A DNA stretch of 64,000 nt from positions 1,449,999 to 1,513,998 of the forward strand of contig NZ_AP018227.1 in the NCBI RefSeq assembly GCF_002368095.1. The letters are read 5' to 3'. Positions within the stretch are counted from its first letter, which is position 1. Every line of letters begins with the position of its first letter. This DNA is from Calothrix parasitica NIES-267 (lineage in GTDB: Bacteria; Cyanobacteriota; Cyanobacteriia; Cyanobacteriales; Nostocaceae). The notes below the pieces were generated by a model. It saw only the letters and a list, made by a program, of their open reading frames with translations. It was not told the DNA's origin and ran no database searches. This document shows, piece after piece, positions 57,501 to 64,000 of this stretch. The translations under genes were made by a program, and so were the position numbers.

Positions 57501-59386
57501 CTGATGGCTGTTTTCTAGAAATTGGGAAACGGGATGTTTGGAGTTTAGAACAAGTAAAACAAGTTAAGCCAAATGCACAATACGCTTTAATTGATTTGAT
57601 GAGTCTTGCTCAACAGCAGCCAGATTTAATTCAATTGATGTTGCAAGAATTGATGCAGCTATTTGAAAATGACCAGCTAAAACCTTTACCACGTCAAGTT
57701 TTTTCGATTCAAGATGCAATCTCGGCTTTCCGCTATATGCAGCAAGCGAAGCATGTTGGGAAAGTTGTGATTTTAACCTCACAAACCTCACCCCCAGCCC
57801 CTCTCCTTATTAAGGAGAGGGGAGAAAAAGCGCAGCGGAATCGGGGTGAGGTTATTAATTTTGAAGAAAACCCAATATCTCCAACCCCTCTCCTTAACAA
57901 GGAGAGGGGAGATGAAGCGCAGCGGAATCGGGGTGAGGTTATTAATTTTGAAGAAAACCCAATATCTCCAACCCCTCTCCTTAACAAGGAGAGGGGAGAT
58001 GAAGCGCAGCGGAATCGGGGTGAGGTTATTAATTTTGAAGAAAACCCAACACCTCCAACTCCTCTCCTTAACAAGGAGAGGGGAGATGAAGCGCAGCGGA
58101 ATCGGGGTGAGGTTATTAATTTTGAAGAAAACGCAACCTATCTCATTACGGGTGGACTCGGAGATTTAGGTTTATTATTCGCAGATTGGTTAATACAAAA
58201 AGGTGCGAAAAATATAGTTTTAGTCAGTCGTCGTGATGTTGATGCAGAAATTCAGCAGCGAATTCAAGCTTTAGAAAACTCTAGCGCTAGAGTAATGGTT
58301 GCTCAAGTTGATGTCACCGATAAATCCCAGCTTGCTGAATTAATATCAAATGTCAAATCTTCTTCTCCCCCTCCCCCCCTCTCCCCATCCCCCCCTCTCC
58401 CCCTCCCTCCTCTACGGGGAATAATCCACGCTGCTGGAATATTAGATGATGGAGTATTACAGCATTTAACTTGGGAAAGATTCACTAATGTACTAAATCC
58501 TAAAATGCTGGGAGCTTGGAATTTACATACTTTAACTGAGGATTTACCGCTAGACTTTTTTATCATGTTCTCTTCTGCTGCTTCTTTATTTGGTTCTCCG
58601 GGACAGAGCAATCATGTTGCAGCGAATACGTTTCTAGATAGTTTAGCGAAGTATCGTCAATCGCTGGGAATGCCGGGATTAAGCATTAATTGGGGTGTTT
58701 GGTCGGAAATTGGAGCCGCTGCAAAACGTGGTGTTAGTCAACAAATGCAATCGCGTGGGGTCGGTGAAATTACGAAAGAGCAAGGATTACAAATCTTTGA
58801 AAAGTTACTTGCTCTATCTTCTGCACAGATTGGAGTAATTCCCGTTGATTGGGAAAGGTTTTTACAACAAAATATTTCATCACCGTTTTTTACAGACTTT
58901 TTTAATTCAAATTCAAATTCAAATTTACCCAAACAAGAATCTGAATTATTACAAAAACTAGAAAGAGCAAGTATAGAACAACGCTCTTCTATCGTCATGG
59001 GACATCTACAAGCTGAAGTCGCGAAAGTTCTCGGACTCCCTTCTACTCAACTACCCGGTTTACAGCAAGGCTTTTTTGATTTGGGAATGGATTCATTGAT
59101 GACTGTGGAATTAAAAAATCGTTTAGAAACTAGTTTGGGAATTTCTATTCCTTCTACGGTGATTTTTGAATATCCTACTATTGCTGATTTGGCTGAATAT
59201 TTAGTTGGGGAGGTGTTTGGAGGAGGAGAAGAATTATATGTTTCTAACGCAGAGGAGCGCGAAGGTAAACGCAAAGGAGCGCAGAGTTTTTCGGTTACTT
59301 CTTCTGTTCCCTCTAATGAGGAAGACGAAATCACTACAGAATTACTAGCGCTAGAGAAATTACTGGGGAAAAATCAAGATGACTAA
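51530..59386 (+). CDS. Type I PKS module 2: KS-AT(degenerate)-DH-cMT-ER-KR-ACP
   Basis: 2618 residues, a close sister of module 1. KS about 35-455 with Cys206 (DTACSSS), His341, His381. The AT-like region, about 590-850, again lacks the serine (GNGIG, Gly682) and the segment with the catalytic histidine. DH has His896 and Asp1059; cMT lies around 1300-1530 ([14 protein letters not shown]); ER about 1770-2080 (IHAAAGGTGMAAVKIA); KR about 2202-2400 (LITGGLGDLG, Tyr position His in SNHVAAN); ACP carries Ser2522 (GMDSLMTVE). The ER-KR linker holds four in-frame 87-bp repeats. The C-terminal tail (NAEEREGKRKGAQSFS) is another translated genomic repeat, also present in the next protein. Predicted: a second fully reduced, methylated extension, again needing acyl supply in trans. 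Overlaps its neighbours by 4 and 8 bp. Confidence 0.9.
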   Translation: MNQQPRDYRALMQKALHELKEMRAKLQALETAKNEPIAIIGMGCRFPGADNPQAFWELLSNGVDAISEVPSDRWDINAYFDNNAETPGKINTRYGGFVKQLYEFDAAFFGISPREAVSLDPQQRLLMEVCWEALENAGIIPGNLQGSKTGVFVGISSNDYSQQLLTREVTEIDAYLATGNSHSTAAGRLSYTLGLTGPSIAVDTACSSSLVAVHLACQSLRNQECDTALVGGVNRLISPEFSINFSKARMLAADGRCKTFDAAADGFVRGEGCGIIILKRLSDAITDGNSILGLIRGSAVNQDGRSSGLTVPNGPSQQAVISQALENSKIKPSQIDYIEAHGTGTSLGDPIEINALGSVFGKYYSADNPLKIGSVKTNIGHLEAAAGIAGIIKLVLSLQNQEIPPHLHFQQPNPYIPWKELPVEVTTKTTPWLISDTPRFAGVSSFGFSGTNAHVVIEDVETLYITSHQQLEQSKQRPLHLLTLSAKTEQALEQIVNNYQQYLTNTSDLFANICFSANTGRSHFQNRLVVIAESKKDAIDKLSNYQETSPPSPLPQLLQRREPPQRIALLVKERGEREVGLLKGVTSNKRPKIAFLFTGESNQYINMGWELYQTQSTFKQALDKCSEILKLLIDVDLLTFISSPSSPSSPSLAKTAYFSIKYALYKLWISWDVNPSVVIGNGIGEYVAATVAGVFSLEDALELVVNLDKPYFEKVANSIKYSSPQIEIISGINGKSINSQVTNPSYWCEQITQSVSFDKIIDNLKEINCDICLEIGVKSPELSSTEILFLPSLAEDENNNDWQVMLSSLAQMYVNGVNIDWQAFEQDYHRNRVLLPTYPFQRELYYIDVNPKLTKTSNQRDILHPLLGEKLDLSRSNTIYFQHSLNSNNPAYLQQHQVFDKVILPGAGYIEMALAAGSILFDTDNLILENLEILQPLILSDDSATNTQVVVIPQQEQEYTFEILSLPTASDKWTLHAKGKIKKCGDVIHYVSQMHDKDVMSHISTSNYYQEFEKRGIKYGENFQAITELFGSENQALGQIKLPAELTNNSYKLHPVLLDAAFQVIGAALNWEEFTDIYLPVGLDSLTYSGNINYSFWSSVKIHPQQQSFPELLIADVDLFTDDGELIAKLSGLKLRKTNPQAIFGINNNKSESFEDWLYEVEWRIQGDIEKVSPDYFPIPSAIRDNLLPNLEKSLAQPELQAYQEFLPQLEELSIAYVLNAFDSLDLQFIPNQVFSISELIQNLEIVPSHQQLFKRLLEILVESGYLQQQEKQFQVVKQPQILNPEIEHQKLFAQYPTATAELTLLHRCGINLAEVLQGKIDSLQLLFPQGDLTTATQLYQDSPGAKLMNSLVKQVVQSLLENQPQNRKVRILEIGAGTGGTTAYVLPILDSNITDYTFSDVSPLFLHKAKQKFAEYDFVDYQTLDIEKSPASQDWELQQYDIIIAANVLHATCDLEQTLTHVQQLLTPQGQLVLLESTQPQRWLDLIFGLTEGWWRFTDTDLRSNYPLISSGKWESVLLKCGFEEIAGFDTQPQEVIVAQKNAKELVNQEIDSSQWLIFADSYSLGEELARQLGSNCVLVFPGINYQQLDEFRYQVNPLRKDDFEQLLESVTQNAAIEKVVHLWSLDIPAISEMTDEHVQLSSQLGCGSALHLVQSMGKQSLWLVTQGVINIGDEAEGVIQSTLWGLGKVINLEHPDKGGFCIDLDPTIPIREQASGLISEILSNNKEEQVAFRQNQRYVPRLVRFSGKELLEGNLLQIPENQPFTLEISKRGTLENLQLQPLSRRKPQKNEVEIQVQATGLNFIDVLDALGLLPFERNWFGVECAGEVVTVGSEVKDFQPGNKVIALAPGSFSQFVTTDANMVILKPQNINFEEAATIPANFLTAYYALNKIARISPGKRVLIHAAAGGTGMAAVKIAQQAGAEVFATASSPKWEKLEAMGIKRQNIFNSRTLDFADEIMSVTQGEGVDIVLNSLSGDFIDKSFAVLKADGCFLEIGKRDVWSLEQVKQVKPNAQYALIDLMSLAQQQPDLIQLMLQELMQLFENDQLKPLPRQVFSIQDAISAFRYMQQAKHVGKVVILTSQTSPPAPLLIKERGEKAQRNRGEVINFEENPISPTPLLNKERGDEAQRNRGEVINFEENPISPTPLLNKERGDEAQRNRGEVINFEENPTPPTPLLNKERGDEAQRNRGEVINFEENATYLITGGLGDLGLLFADWLIQKGAKNIVLVSRRDVDAEIQQRIQALENSSARVMVAQVDVTDKSQLAELISNVKSSSPPPPLSPSPPLPLPPLRGIIHAAGILDDGVLQHLTWERFTNVLNPKMLGAWNLHTLTEDLPLDFFIMFSSAASLFGSPGQSNHVAANTFLDSLAKYRQSLGMPGLSINWGVWSEIGAAAKRGVSQQMQSRGVGEITKEQGLQIFEKLLALSSAQIGVIPVDWERFLQQNISSPFFTDFFNSNSNSNLPKQESELLQKLERASIEQRSSIVMGHLQAEVAKVLGLPSTQLPGLQQGFFDLGMDSLMTVELKNRLETSLGISIPSTVIFEYPTIADLAEYLVGEVFGGGEELYVSNAEEREGKRKGAQSFSVTSSVPSNEEDEITTELLALEKLLGKNQDD
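53170..53270 (+). repeat. Translated palindromic repeat in the KS-AT linker of module 2
   Basis: Same insertion as in module 1 but about 60 bp shorter, reading [18 protein letters not shown] and then LLVKERGER. Location and flanks match, and the frame is kept. Confidence 0.8.
57788..58135 (+). repeat. Four tandem 87-bp in-frame repeats in the ER-KR linker of module 2
   Basis: Each 29-codon unit contains the palindrome CCTCTCCTTAACAAGGAGAG and encodes PTPLLNKERGDEAQRNRGEV followed by INFEEN. Copies 2 and 3 are identical and copies 1 and 4 differ slightly, showing recent tandem duplication of an intergenic-type palindrome with its flank. Because 87 is a multiple of 3, the frame survives. Confidence 0.95.
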
Positions 59387-62300
59387 GGAATTTACTCAAG
59401 AACGAATTTTATCTGCTTTGAAGGAAGCTAGAACTAAACTTGAAGCTGTGGAAAAATCCAAGAATGAGCGGGTAGCTATTGTTGGTATGGCTGGACGTTT
59501 TCCTGGTGCGAATAATGTTGATGAGTTTTGGCAAAATCTTTGTAATGGTGTTAATTCGATTCAATTTTTATCTGATGAAGAACTTTTGAGTGCTGGTGTT
59601 GATACAGATACTTTAAATAGTCCTAATTACGTTAAAGCTTATTCTAGTTTCGCTGATTTTGATGGTTTTGATGCCAGTTTTTTCGGTTATTCTCCTAGAG
59701 AAGCTGAAGTTATCGACCCCCAGCATCGAGTGTTTTTAGAATGTGCTTGGTCTGCTTTGGAACAAGCTGGATATGACCCGGAACAGTACGAAGGTGCTAT
59801 TGGTGTTTATGGTGGTTCGTCGCTAAATAGTTATATTATTAACCTTTATTCAAATTCAAATTTAAGAGCAAATACTGATAACGTTCAAGCTGTTATTAGT
59901 AATGTCATGGGATTAATGCCCACGAGAGTATCTTATAAATTAAATCTTACCGGCCCGAGTTGTGGGGTACAAACTGGCTGTTCTACTTCTTTGGTAAGCG
60001 TTCACCTTGCTTGTCAAAGTTTGCTGAATGATGAGTGCAATATGGCTTTAGCTGGTGGTGTTTCGGTTGGTGCTTCTGGTAAATCTGGCTATCTTTATCA
60101 AGCCGATGGTGTGTTATCTCCCGACGGATATTGTCGCTCGTTTGATGCTCGTGGGGAAGGAACGGTTTTTGGGAATGGTGTGGGGATTGTTGTATTAAAA
60201 AAACTCAGTGATGCCATAGCCGACGGTGACTGTATTTATGCAGTTATTAAAGGTTCGGGAATTAACAACGATGGCTCGCAAAAAGTTGGTTTAACAGCCC
60301 CTAGCGTCACGGGACAAGCGAACGTCATTGCTACAACTTTAGAAAAAGCCGGAATCAAACCCGAAACTATTGGCTATATTGAAACCCACGGAACCGGAAC
60401 CGCATTAGGTGACCCGATTGAAATTAGCGCATTAAATAAAGTATTTCGTCAACATACTAAAGAAAGAAAAATTTGTGCTTTAGCTTCAGTTAAAAGCAAT
60501 ATTGGACATTTGGATGCAGCAGCGGGAATCGCGGGATTAATTAAAGCAGCCTTAGCGGTAAAATATGGCAAAATTCCCCCCAGTCTTAACTTTGAATCTC
60601 CGAATCCTCAAATAGATTTTGACAACAGTCCGTTTTACGTTAATAATCAACTGCAAACTTGGGAAAGTAATGGTACTCCACGACGAGCTGCTGTTAGCTC
60701 TTTTGGGATGGGTGGGACTAATGCTCATATTGTATTGGAAGAAAACCTCACCCCGTCCTATCGGACACCCCTCTCCTTGTTAAGGAGAGGGGAAGAGAAT
60801 CATACACCCCTCTCCTTGTTAAGGAGAGGGGATGGGGAGCCACTGCGTTGGGCGGGTTCCCCGACTTGTAGCAAGTGGCGTGGTGAGGTTAAAGATTCAT
60901 CGCAACTATTATTAATTTCTGCCAAAACAAAATCAGCGTTAAAAACAGCGACAGCGAATTTAGGTAATTATTTGAAATCGCATCAAAACGTGAATTTGGC
61001 AGATATTGCATATACATTACAAATAGGAAGACAAGCACTTGAACAAAGACGCTTTATTGTTTGTCAAAATCATCAACAAGCAATTCAAATTCTCAGTAAT
61101 ATTAATGATGATTCTTCAATAACCAAAACTTCCCAAGCTGCTAATAAAACCTTGGTTTTCATGTTTTCCGGACAAGGTAGCCAATATGAAAACATGGGAA
61201 GAGAATTATACGAAACACAATCAGTATTCCGAGAAACTGTAGATAACTGCTGCACCTTATTAAAACCCCATATAGATTTTGATTTACGAACCATTATTTA
61301 CCCTTCCCTCTTCTCTCCCTCCCTCACTCCCTCCCTCCCTCACTCCCTCACCGACACAATCTACGCTCAACCCGCAATATTCGTCATAGAATACGCTCTA
61401 GCGCAACTATGGATGTCATGGGGAATTCGTCCGCAAGCCGCTATTGGACACAGTATCGGGGAATATGTTGCAGGTGCGATCGCCAATGTATTTTCTCTAG
61501 AAGATGCTTTAGAAATTGTGGCGTTGCGGGGACAATTAATGCAAAAATGTCCTACGGGGTCGATGTTAGCGGTTAGTTTAACGGAATCACAGGTTAAACC
61601 ATATTTAGCTTTGAATTCTAGCTTGACGATTGCGGTGATTAATTCATCAAAAATGTGTGTCGTATCTGGTAATAATGATGCAATAAAGCAATTAGAAGAA
61701 AGTTTAACCGCTCAAGAAATTAGCTGTCGTCGTTTACATACTTCTCATGCTTTCCATTCTCCGATGATGGAATCTGCTGTTAAACCTTTGGTAGAAAAGA
61801 TAGGAAAAATAAAATTAAATTCTCCTTCTTTACCTTTCATATCTAACGTCACAGGAACTTGGATTACTCCGGAGCAAGCAACAGATCCAAATTATTGGGG
61901 AAATCATCTGCGTCAAACGGTGCGTTTTGCTGATGGAATTAATGAGGTACTACAGCAGTCGTCACCTATTTTATTGGAAGTGGGAGCGGGAAGAACTTTG
62001 AGTACTATTGCGAAACAAGCTATAGCGAATCAGAAGCAATCTGTACCTTCATTAACTTCTTTACGACATCCCCAAGAGAAAAAGTCTGATGAAGATTTAA
62101 TTTTAAATGCATTAGGACAACTTTGGGAATTAGGTGTCAAGGTTGATTGGAATGGTTTTTATCAAGGTGAAAAAAGACAAAGAATTCCTTTACCTACCTA
62201 TCCTTTTGAACGCAAACGCTATTGGGTTGAACGTCAGGAAAATAGTTTAATATCACTCGAAGATGATTTACAAAAGACTAAAAAGTCGGATATTACCGAT

Positions 62301-64000
62301 TGGTTTTATCTTCCTTCCTGGAAACGTTCTGCACCTTTAGCATCAAATTCGTTAGCATCGAAATTATATATTTTAAACGCAGAGGAAGAAGGAGGTAAAC
62401 GCAGAGGAGCGCAGAGTTTTTCTTGGGTTTTATTTGTTGATGAGTATGGTTTGGGTTTACAACTTGCTCAAGATTTGCAGCGTTTGGAACAAGATGTAAT
62501 TATTGTCAAAGCTGGTAAGGAATTTTATCAGCAGGATGAAAGCTATACAATTAAAGTCGATAATCGGGAAGATTACGATAGATTATTTGAAGATTTACAA
62601 GTTTCTGGAATAAATCCTCAAAAAATTGTACATTTATGGCAATTAGGGACGGATATTAATGATTCATCTGCTGAATTTGAACATTTACTGTATCTGACAC
62701 AAGCAATTGCGAAATATCAAACCTTAAATCAAGATTCCACAACTGTGGAACTTTCTGTGGTGACTAATGAATTACATGATGTCATCGGAATAGAAACAAT
62801 CAACCCAGATAGAACAACTATTTTGGGATTATGTAAGGTAATTCCCCAGGAATACCCCCAGATTCGCTGTCGAAATATTGATGTTGTGATTCCCAACAGA
62901 AATAATCAATCCTTAGAAAACACAGCTATAGATTTAATTACAGAATTAACCACACCAACTCCCGATTCAATTGTTGCTTACAGAAATCGTCATCGCTGGA
63001 TACAAAGCTTTGAATCGTTACCAATTCCCGAAGCTAACACCAAAACTCTTCCCTTAAAAAACAACGGTGTATATTTAATCGCTGGAGACTTGATAGAAGG
63101 TTTGGGATTAGTGTTCGCTCAATACCTAGCGCAAAAATTCCAAGCCAAACTTATCCTAATTGGACGCTCCGGAATCCCGGAAAAACACGATTGGGAAAAA
63201 TGGCTAGCAACTCACGGTCAAAATGATGCCATTAGTAACTGTATTCGTAAATTACAAGGATTAGAAGCGCTCGGTCAAGGTTTACTATTCTTCAGCGCAG
63301 ATTTGACAGATGAAGCCAAGATTCCAGAAATTATCGAAAAAGCAAACCAACATTTTGGCGATATTAACGGAATTATCCACGCTGGGGTGATGGGTGACAG
63401 AGCAAGTTGTTTGATAAAATCTTTCAATAGTGATGAAATCAAACATCAATTCGGTTCCAAAGTACATGGTTTACTAAATTTAGAAAAAGCCTTACAAAAC
63501 AAAACACCAGATTTCTATTTACTTCAATCATCACTTTCCTGCATCGTCGGTGGAGTAGGCTTTTCAGCTTACGCAGGTGCAAATATATTCATGGATACTT
63601 TAGCACGAGAGCGGAGCAAACAAGGTTCAACCCCTTGGTTAACTATCAACTGGGATGCTTGTCAACTAGAAGAAAACGAAAATAACTCCACGGGTTCAGC
63701 ATTACTTGACTTAGCAATGACACCCGCAGAAGTTTGGGAAGTCACCGAAAGAATTTTATCTCAAAGCGTAATTCCTCAAATTGTTGTCACTCCTATAGAT
63801 TTACAAACCCGCATTAATGAATCAAAGCAAACAAAATTAATCGATGAAAATCAACAATCAAATACTTATACTCGTCCCGAATTATCTACTAATTACGAAG
63901 CACCCCGTAACGAGATAGAGCAGAAAATTGCTGATGCAATGCAAGACTTATTAGGAATAGAAAAAGTAGGAATTCACGACAACTTCTTTGAGCTAGGAGG
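59379..64000 (+). CDS. Type I PKS module 3: KS-AT-KR-carrier (runs off the window)
   Basis: At least 1540 residues, open at the right edge; its ATG overlaps the previous stop by 8 bp. KS about 28-455 with Cys201 in TGCSTS, His337, His377. The AT, from about 591 to 880, is complete: Ser692 in GHSIGEY and His793 in HAFHS, the motif usual for malonyl-CoA. A pseudo-KR is followed by KR about 1228-1420 with Tyr1398 (FSAYAGAN); its nucleotide loop is unusual (AGDLIEGLG). No DH, ER or cMT is seen. A carrier domain starts at about 1510 (VGIHDNFFELGG), cut before its Ser. The only intact AT in view, it may also serve the two modules lacking one (inference). Translated palindromic repeats lie between KS and AT (60743-60890). 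Confidence 0.88.
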   Translation, partial: MTKEFTQERILSALKEARTKLEAVEKSKNERVAIVGMAGRFPGANNVDEFWQNLCNGVNSIQFLSDEELLSAGVDTDTLNSPNYVKAYSSFADFDGFDASFFGYSPREAEVIDPQHRVFLECAWSALEQAGYDPEQYEGAIGVYGGSSLNSYIINLYSNSNLRANTDNVQAVISNVMGLMPTRVSYKLNLTGPSCGVQTGCSTSLVSVHLACQSLLNDECNMALAGGVSVGASGKSGYLYQADGVLSPDGYCRSFDARGEGTVFGNGVGIVVLKKLSDAIADGDCIYAVIKGSGINNDGSQKVGLTAPSVTGQANVIATTLEKAGIKPETIGYIETHGTGTALGDPIEISALNKVFRQHTKERKICALASVKSNIGHLDAAAGIAGLIKAALAVKYGKIPPSLNFESPNPQIDFDNSPFYVNNQLQTWESNGTPRRAAVSSFGMGGTNAHIVLEENLTPSYRTPLSLLRRGEENHTPLSLLRRGDGEPLRWAGSPTCSKWRGEVKDSSQLLLISAKTKSALKTATANLGNYLKSHQNVNLADIAYTLQIGRQALEQRRFIVCQNHQQAIQILSNINDDSSITKTSQAANKTLVFMFSGQGSQYENMGRELYETQSVFRETVDNCCTLLKPHIDFDLRTIIYPSLFSPSLTPSLPHSLTDTIYAQPAIFVIEYALAQLWMSWGIRPQAAIGHSIGEYVAGAIANVFSLEDALEIVALRGQLMQKCPTGSMLAVSLTESQVKPYLALNSSLTIAVINSSKMCVVSGNNDAIKQLEESLTAQEISCRRLHTSHAFHSPMMESAVKPLVEKIGKIKLNSPSLPFISNVTGTWITPEQATDPNYWGNHLRQTVRFADGINEVLQQSSPILLEVGAGRTLSTIAKQAIANQKQSVPSLTSLRHPQEKKSDEDLILNALGQLWELGVKVDWNGFYQGEKRQRIPLPTYPFERKRYWVERQENSLISLEDDLQKTKKSDITDWFYLPSWKRSAPLASNSLASKLYILNAEEEGGKRRGAQSFSWVLFVDEYGLGLQLAQDLQRLEQDVIIVKAGKEFYQQDESYTIKVDNREDYDRLFEDLQVSGINPQKIVHLWQLGTDINDSSAEFEHLLYLTQAIAKYQTLNQDSTTVELSVVTNELHDVIGIETINPDRTTILGLCKVIPQEYPQIRCRNIDVVIPNRNNQSLENTAIDLITELTTPTPDSIVAYRNRHRWIQSFESLPIPEANTKTLPLKNNGVYLIAGDLIEGLGLVFAQYLAQKFQAKLILIGRSGIPEKHDWEKWLATHGQNDAISNCIRKLQGLEALGQGLLFFSADLTDEAKIPEIIEKANQHFGDINGIIHAGVMGDRASCLIKSFNSDEIKHQFGSKVHGLLNLEKALQNKTPDFYLLQSSLSCIVGGVGFSAYAGANIFMDTLARERSKQGSTPWLTINWDACQLEENENNSTGSALLDLAMTPAEVWEVTERILSQSVIPQIVVTPIDLQTRINESKQTKLIDENQQSNTYTRPELSTNYEAPRNEIEQKIADAMQDLLGIEKVGIHDNFFELG
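60743..60890 (+). repeat. Translated palindromic repeats in the KS-AT linker of module 3
   Basis: Two CCCCTCTCCTTGTTAAGGAG copies plus a CACTGCGTTGGGCGGG segment are read in frame as TPLSLLRRGEENHTPLSLLR and onward to SKWRGEV. They are in a different frame from the copies in modules 1 and 2, so this was a separate insertion. Confidence 0.85.
62372..62419 (+). repeat. Translated AACGCAGAGG-type repeat in module 3
   Basis: The segment AACGCAGAGGAAGAAGGAGG is followed by AAACGCAGAGGAGCGCAGAG. The same family encodes the C-terminal tail of module 2 at about 59251-59288. Both are in frame, encoding NAEE...GKRxGAQSFS. Confidence 0.75.

Noticed and set aside
57788-58135. CRISPR-like direct repeats
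   Set aside because: Units are contiguous, with no spacers; 87 bp long, in frame and translated within the PKS.
43620-59386. Classical trans-AT PKS
   Set aside because: Trans-AT modules lack an AT and have other domain orders. Here a recognisable AT remnant in the cis-AT position shows descent from cis-AT modules.
39625-64000. Heterocyst glycolipid (hgl) PKS cluster
   Set aside because: Hgl synthases do not show a FAAL-ACAD-ACP loader, methylating modules with dead ATs, or a neighbouring TonB receptor and exporter.

Overview
The window is chromosomal DNA of a filamentous cyanobacterium, probably of the Nostocales (Rivularia/Calothrix-like). Seen directly: a high-light-inducible chlorophyll-binding protein, a TonB-dependent receptor with an N-terminal AMIN domain (a cyanobacterial hallmark), HIP1 octamers (GCGATCGC, for example near 42190, 45194 and 53091), low GC, many short tandem repeats and abundant palindromic repeats. 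The exact genus is inference.

Region A (1-2860): satellite repeats, a small cysteine-rich membrane protein, a TPR-like gene paired with a FecB-type binding-protein gene, and a divergent Hlip gene. Region B (3009-34240, all minus strand): a tandem array of seven complete genes plus two remnants for very large, acidic Calx-beta proteins. All complete members and one remnant end in the same ~155-residue RTX-like module; the other remnant keeps only an N-terminus. Their front parts vary: Calx-beta repeats, pre-peptidase C-terminal (PPC) domains, a serine hydrolase inserted inside a Calx-beta domain, a histidine-phosphatase domain, and an unrecognised domain of higher GC. Five of the genes are followed by a copy of one two-hairpin, MITE-like repeat. 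Most are preceded by a shared block with ~11-bp direct repeats and a Fur-like palindrome. A TnpB remnant lies inside the array.

Region C (34915-64000): an MFS transporter and a TonB-dependent siderophore-type receptor (minus strand), then, across a 634-bp divergent intergenic region, a plus-strand operon whose four genes overlap end to end. The first encodes a FAAL / acyl-CoA dehydrogenase / ACP fusion. The next two encode highly reducing methylating PKS modules (KS-AT*-DH-cMT-ER-KR-ACP) in which the AT has lost both its catalytic serine and its catalytic-histidine segment. The fourth, running off the right edge, encodes a PKS with an intact malonyl-type AT, a KR and a carrier domain. A Fur-like box sits about 25-45 bp before the first start codon. 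The simplest reading is an iron-responsive branched lipopolyketide (possibly siderophore-like) pathway in which a fatty acid is activated, dehydrogenated, extended and alpha-methylated. Malonyl units for modules 1 and 2 must be supplied in trans. Cyanobacterial palindromic repeats have been accommodated in frame as interdomain linkers throughout these megasynthases.

No rRNA, tRNA or CRISPR array was recognised.
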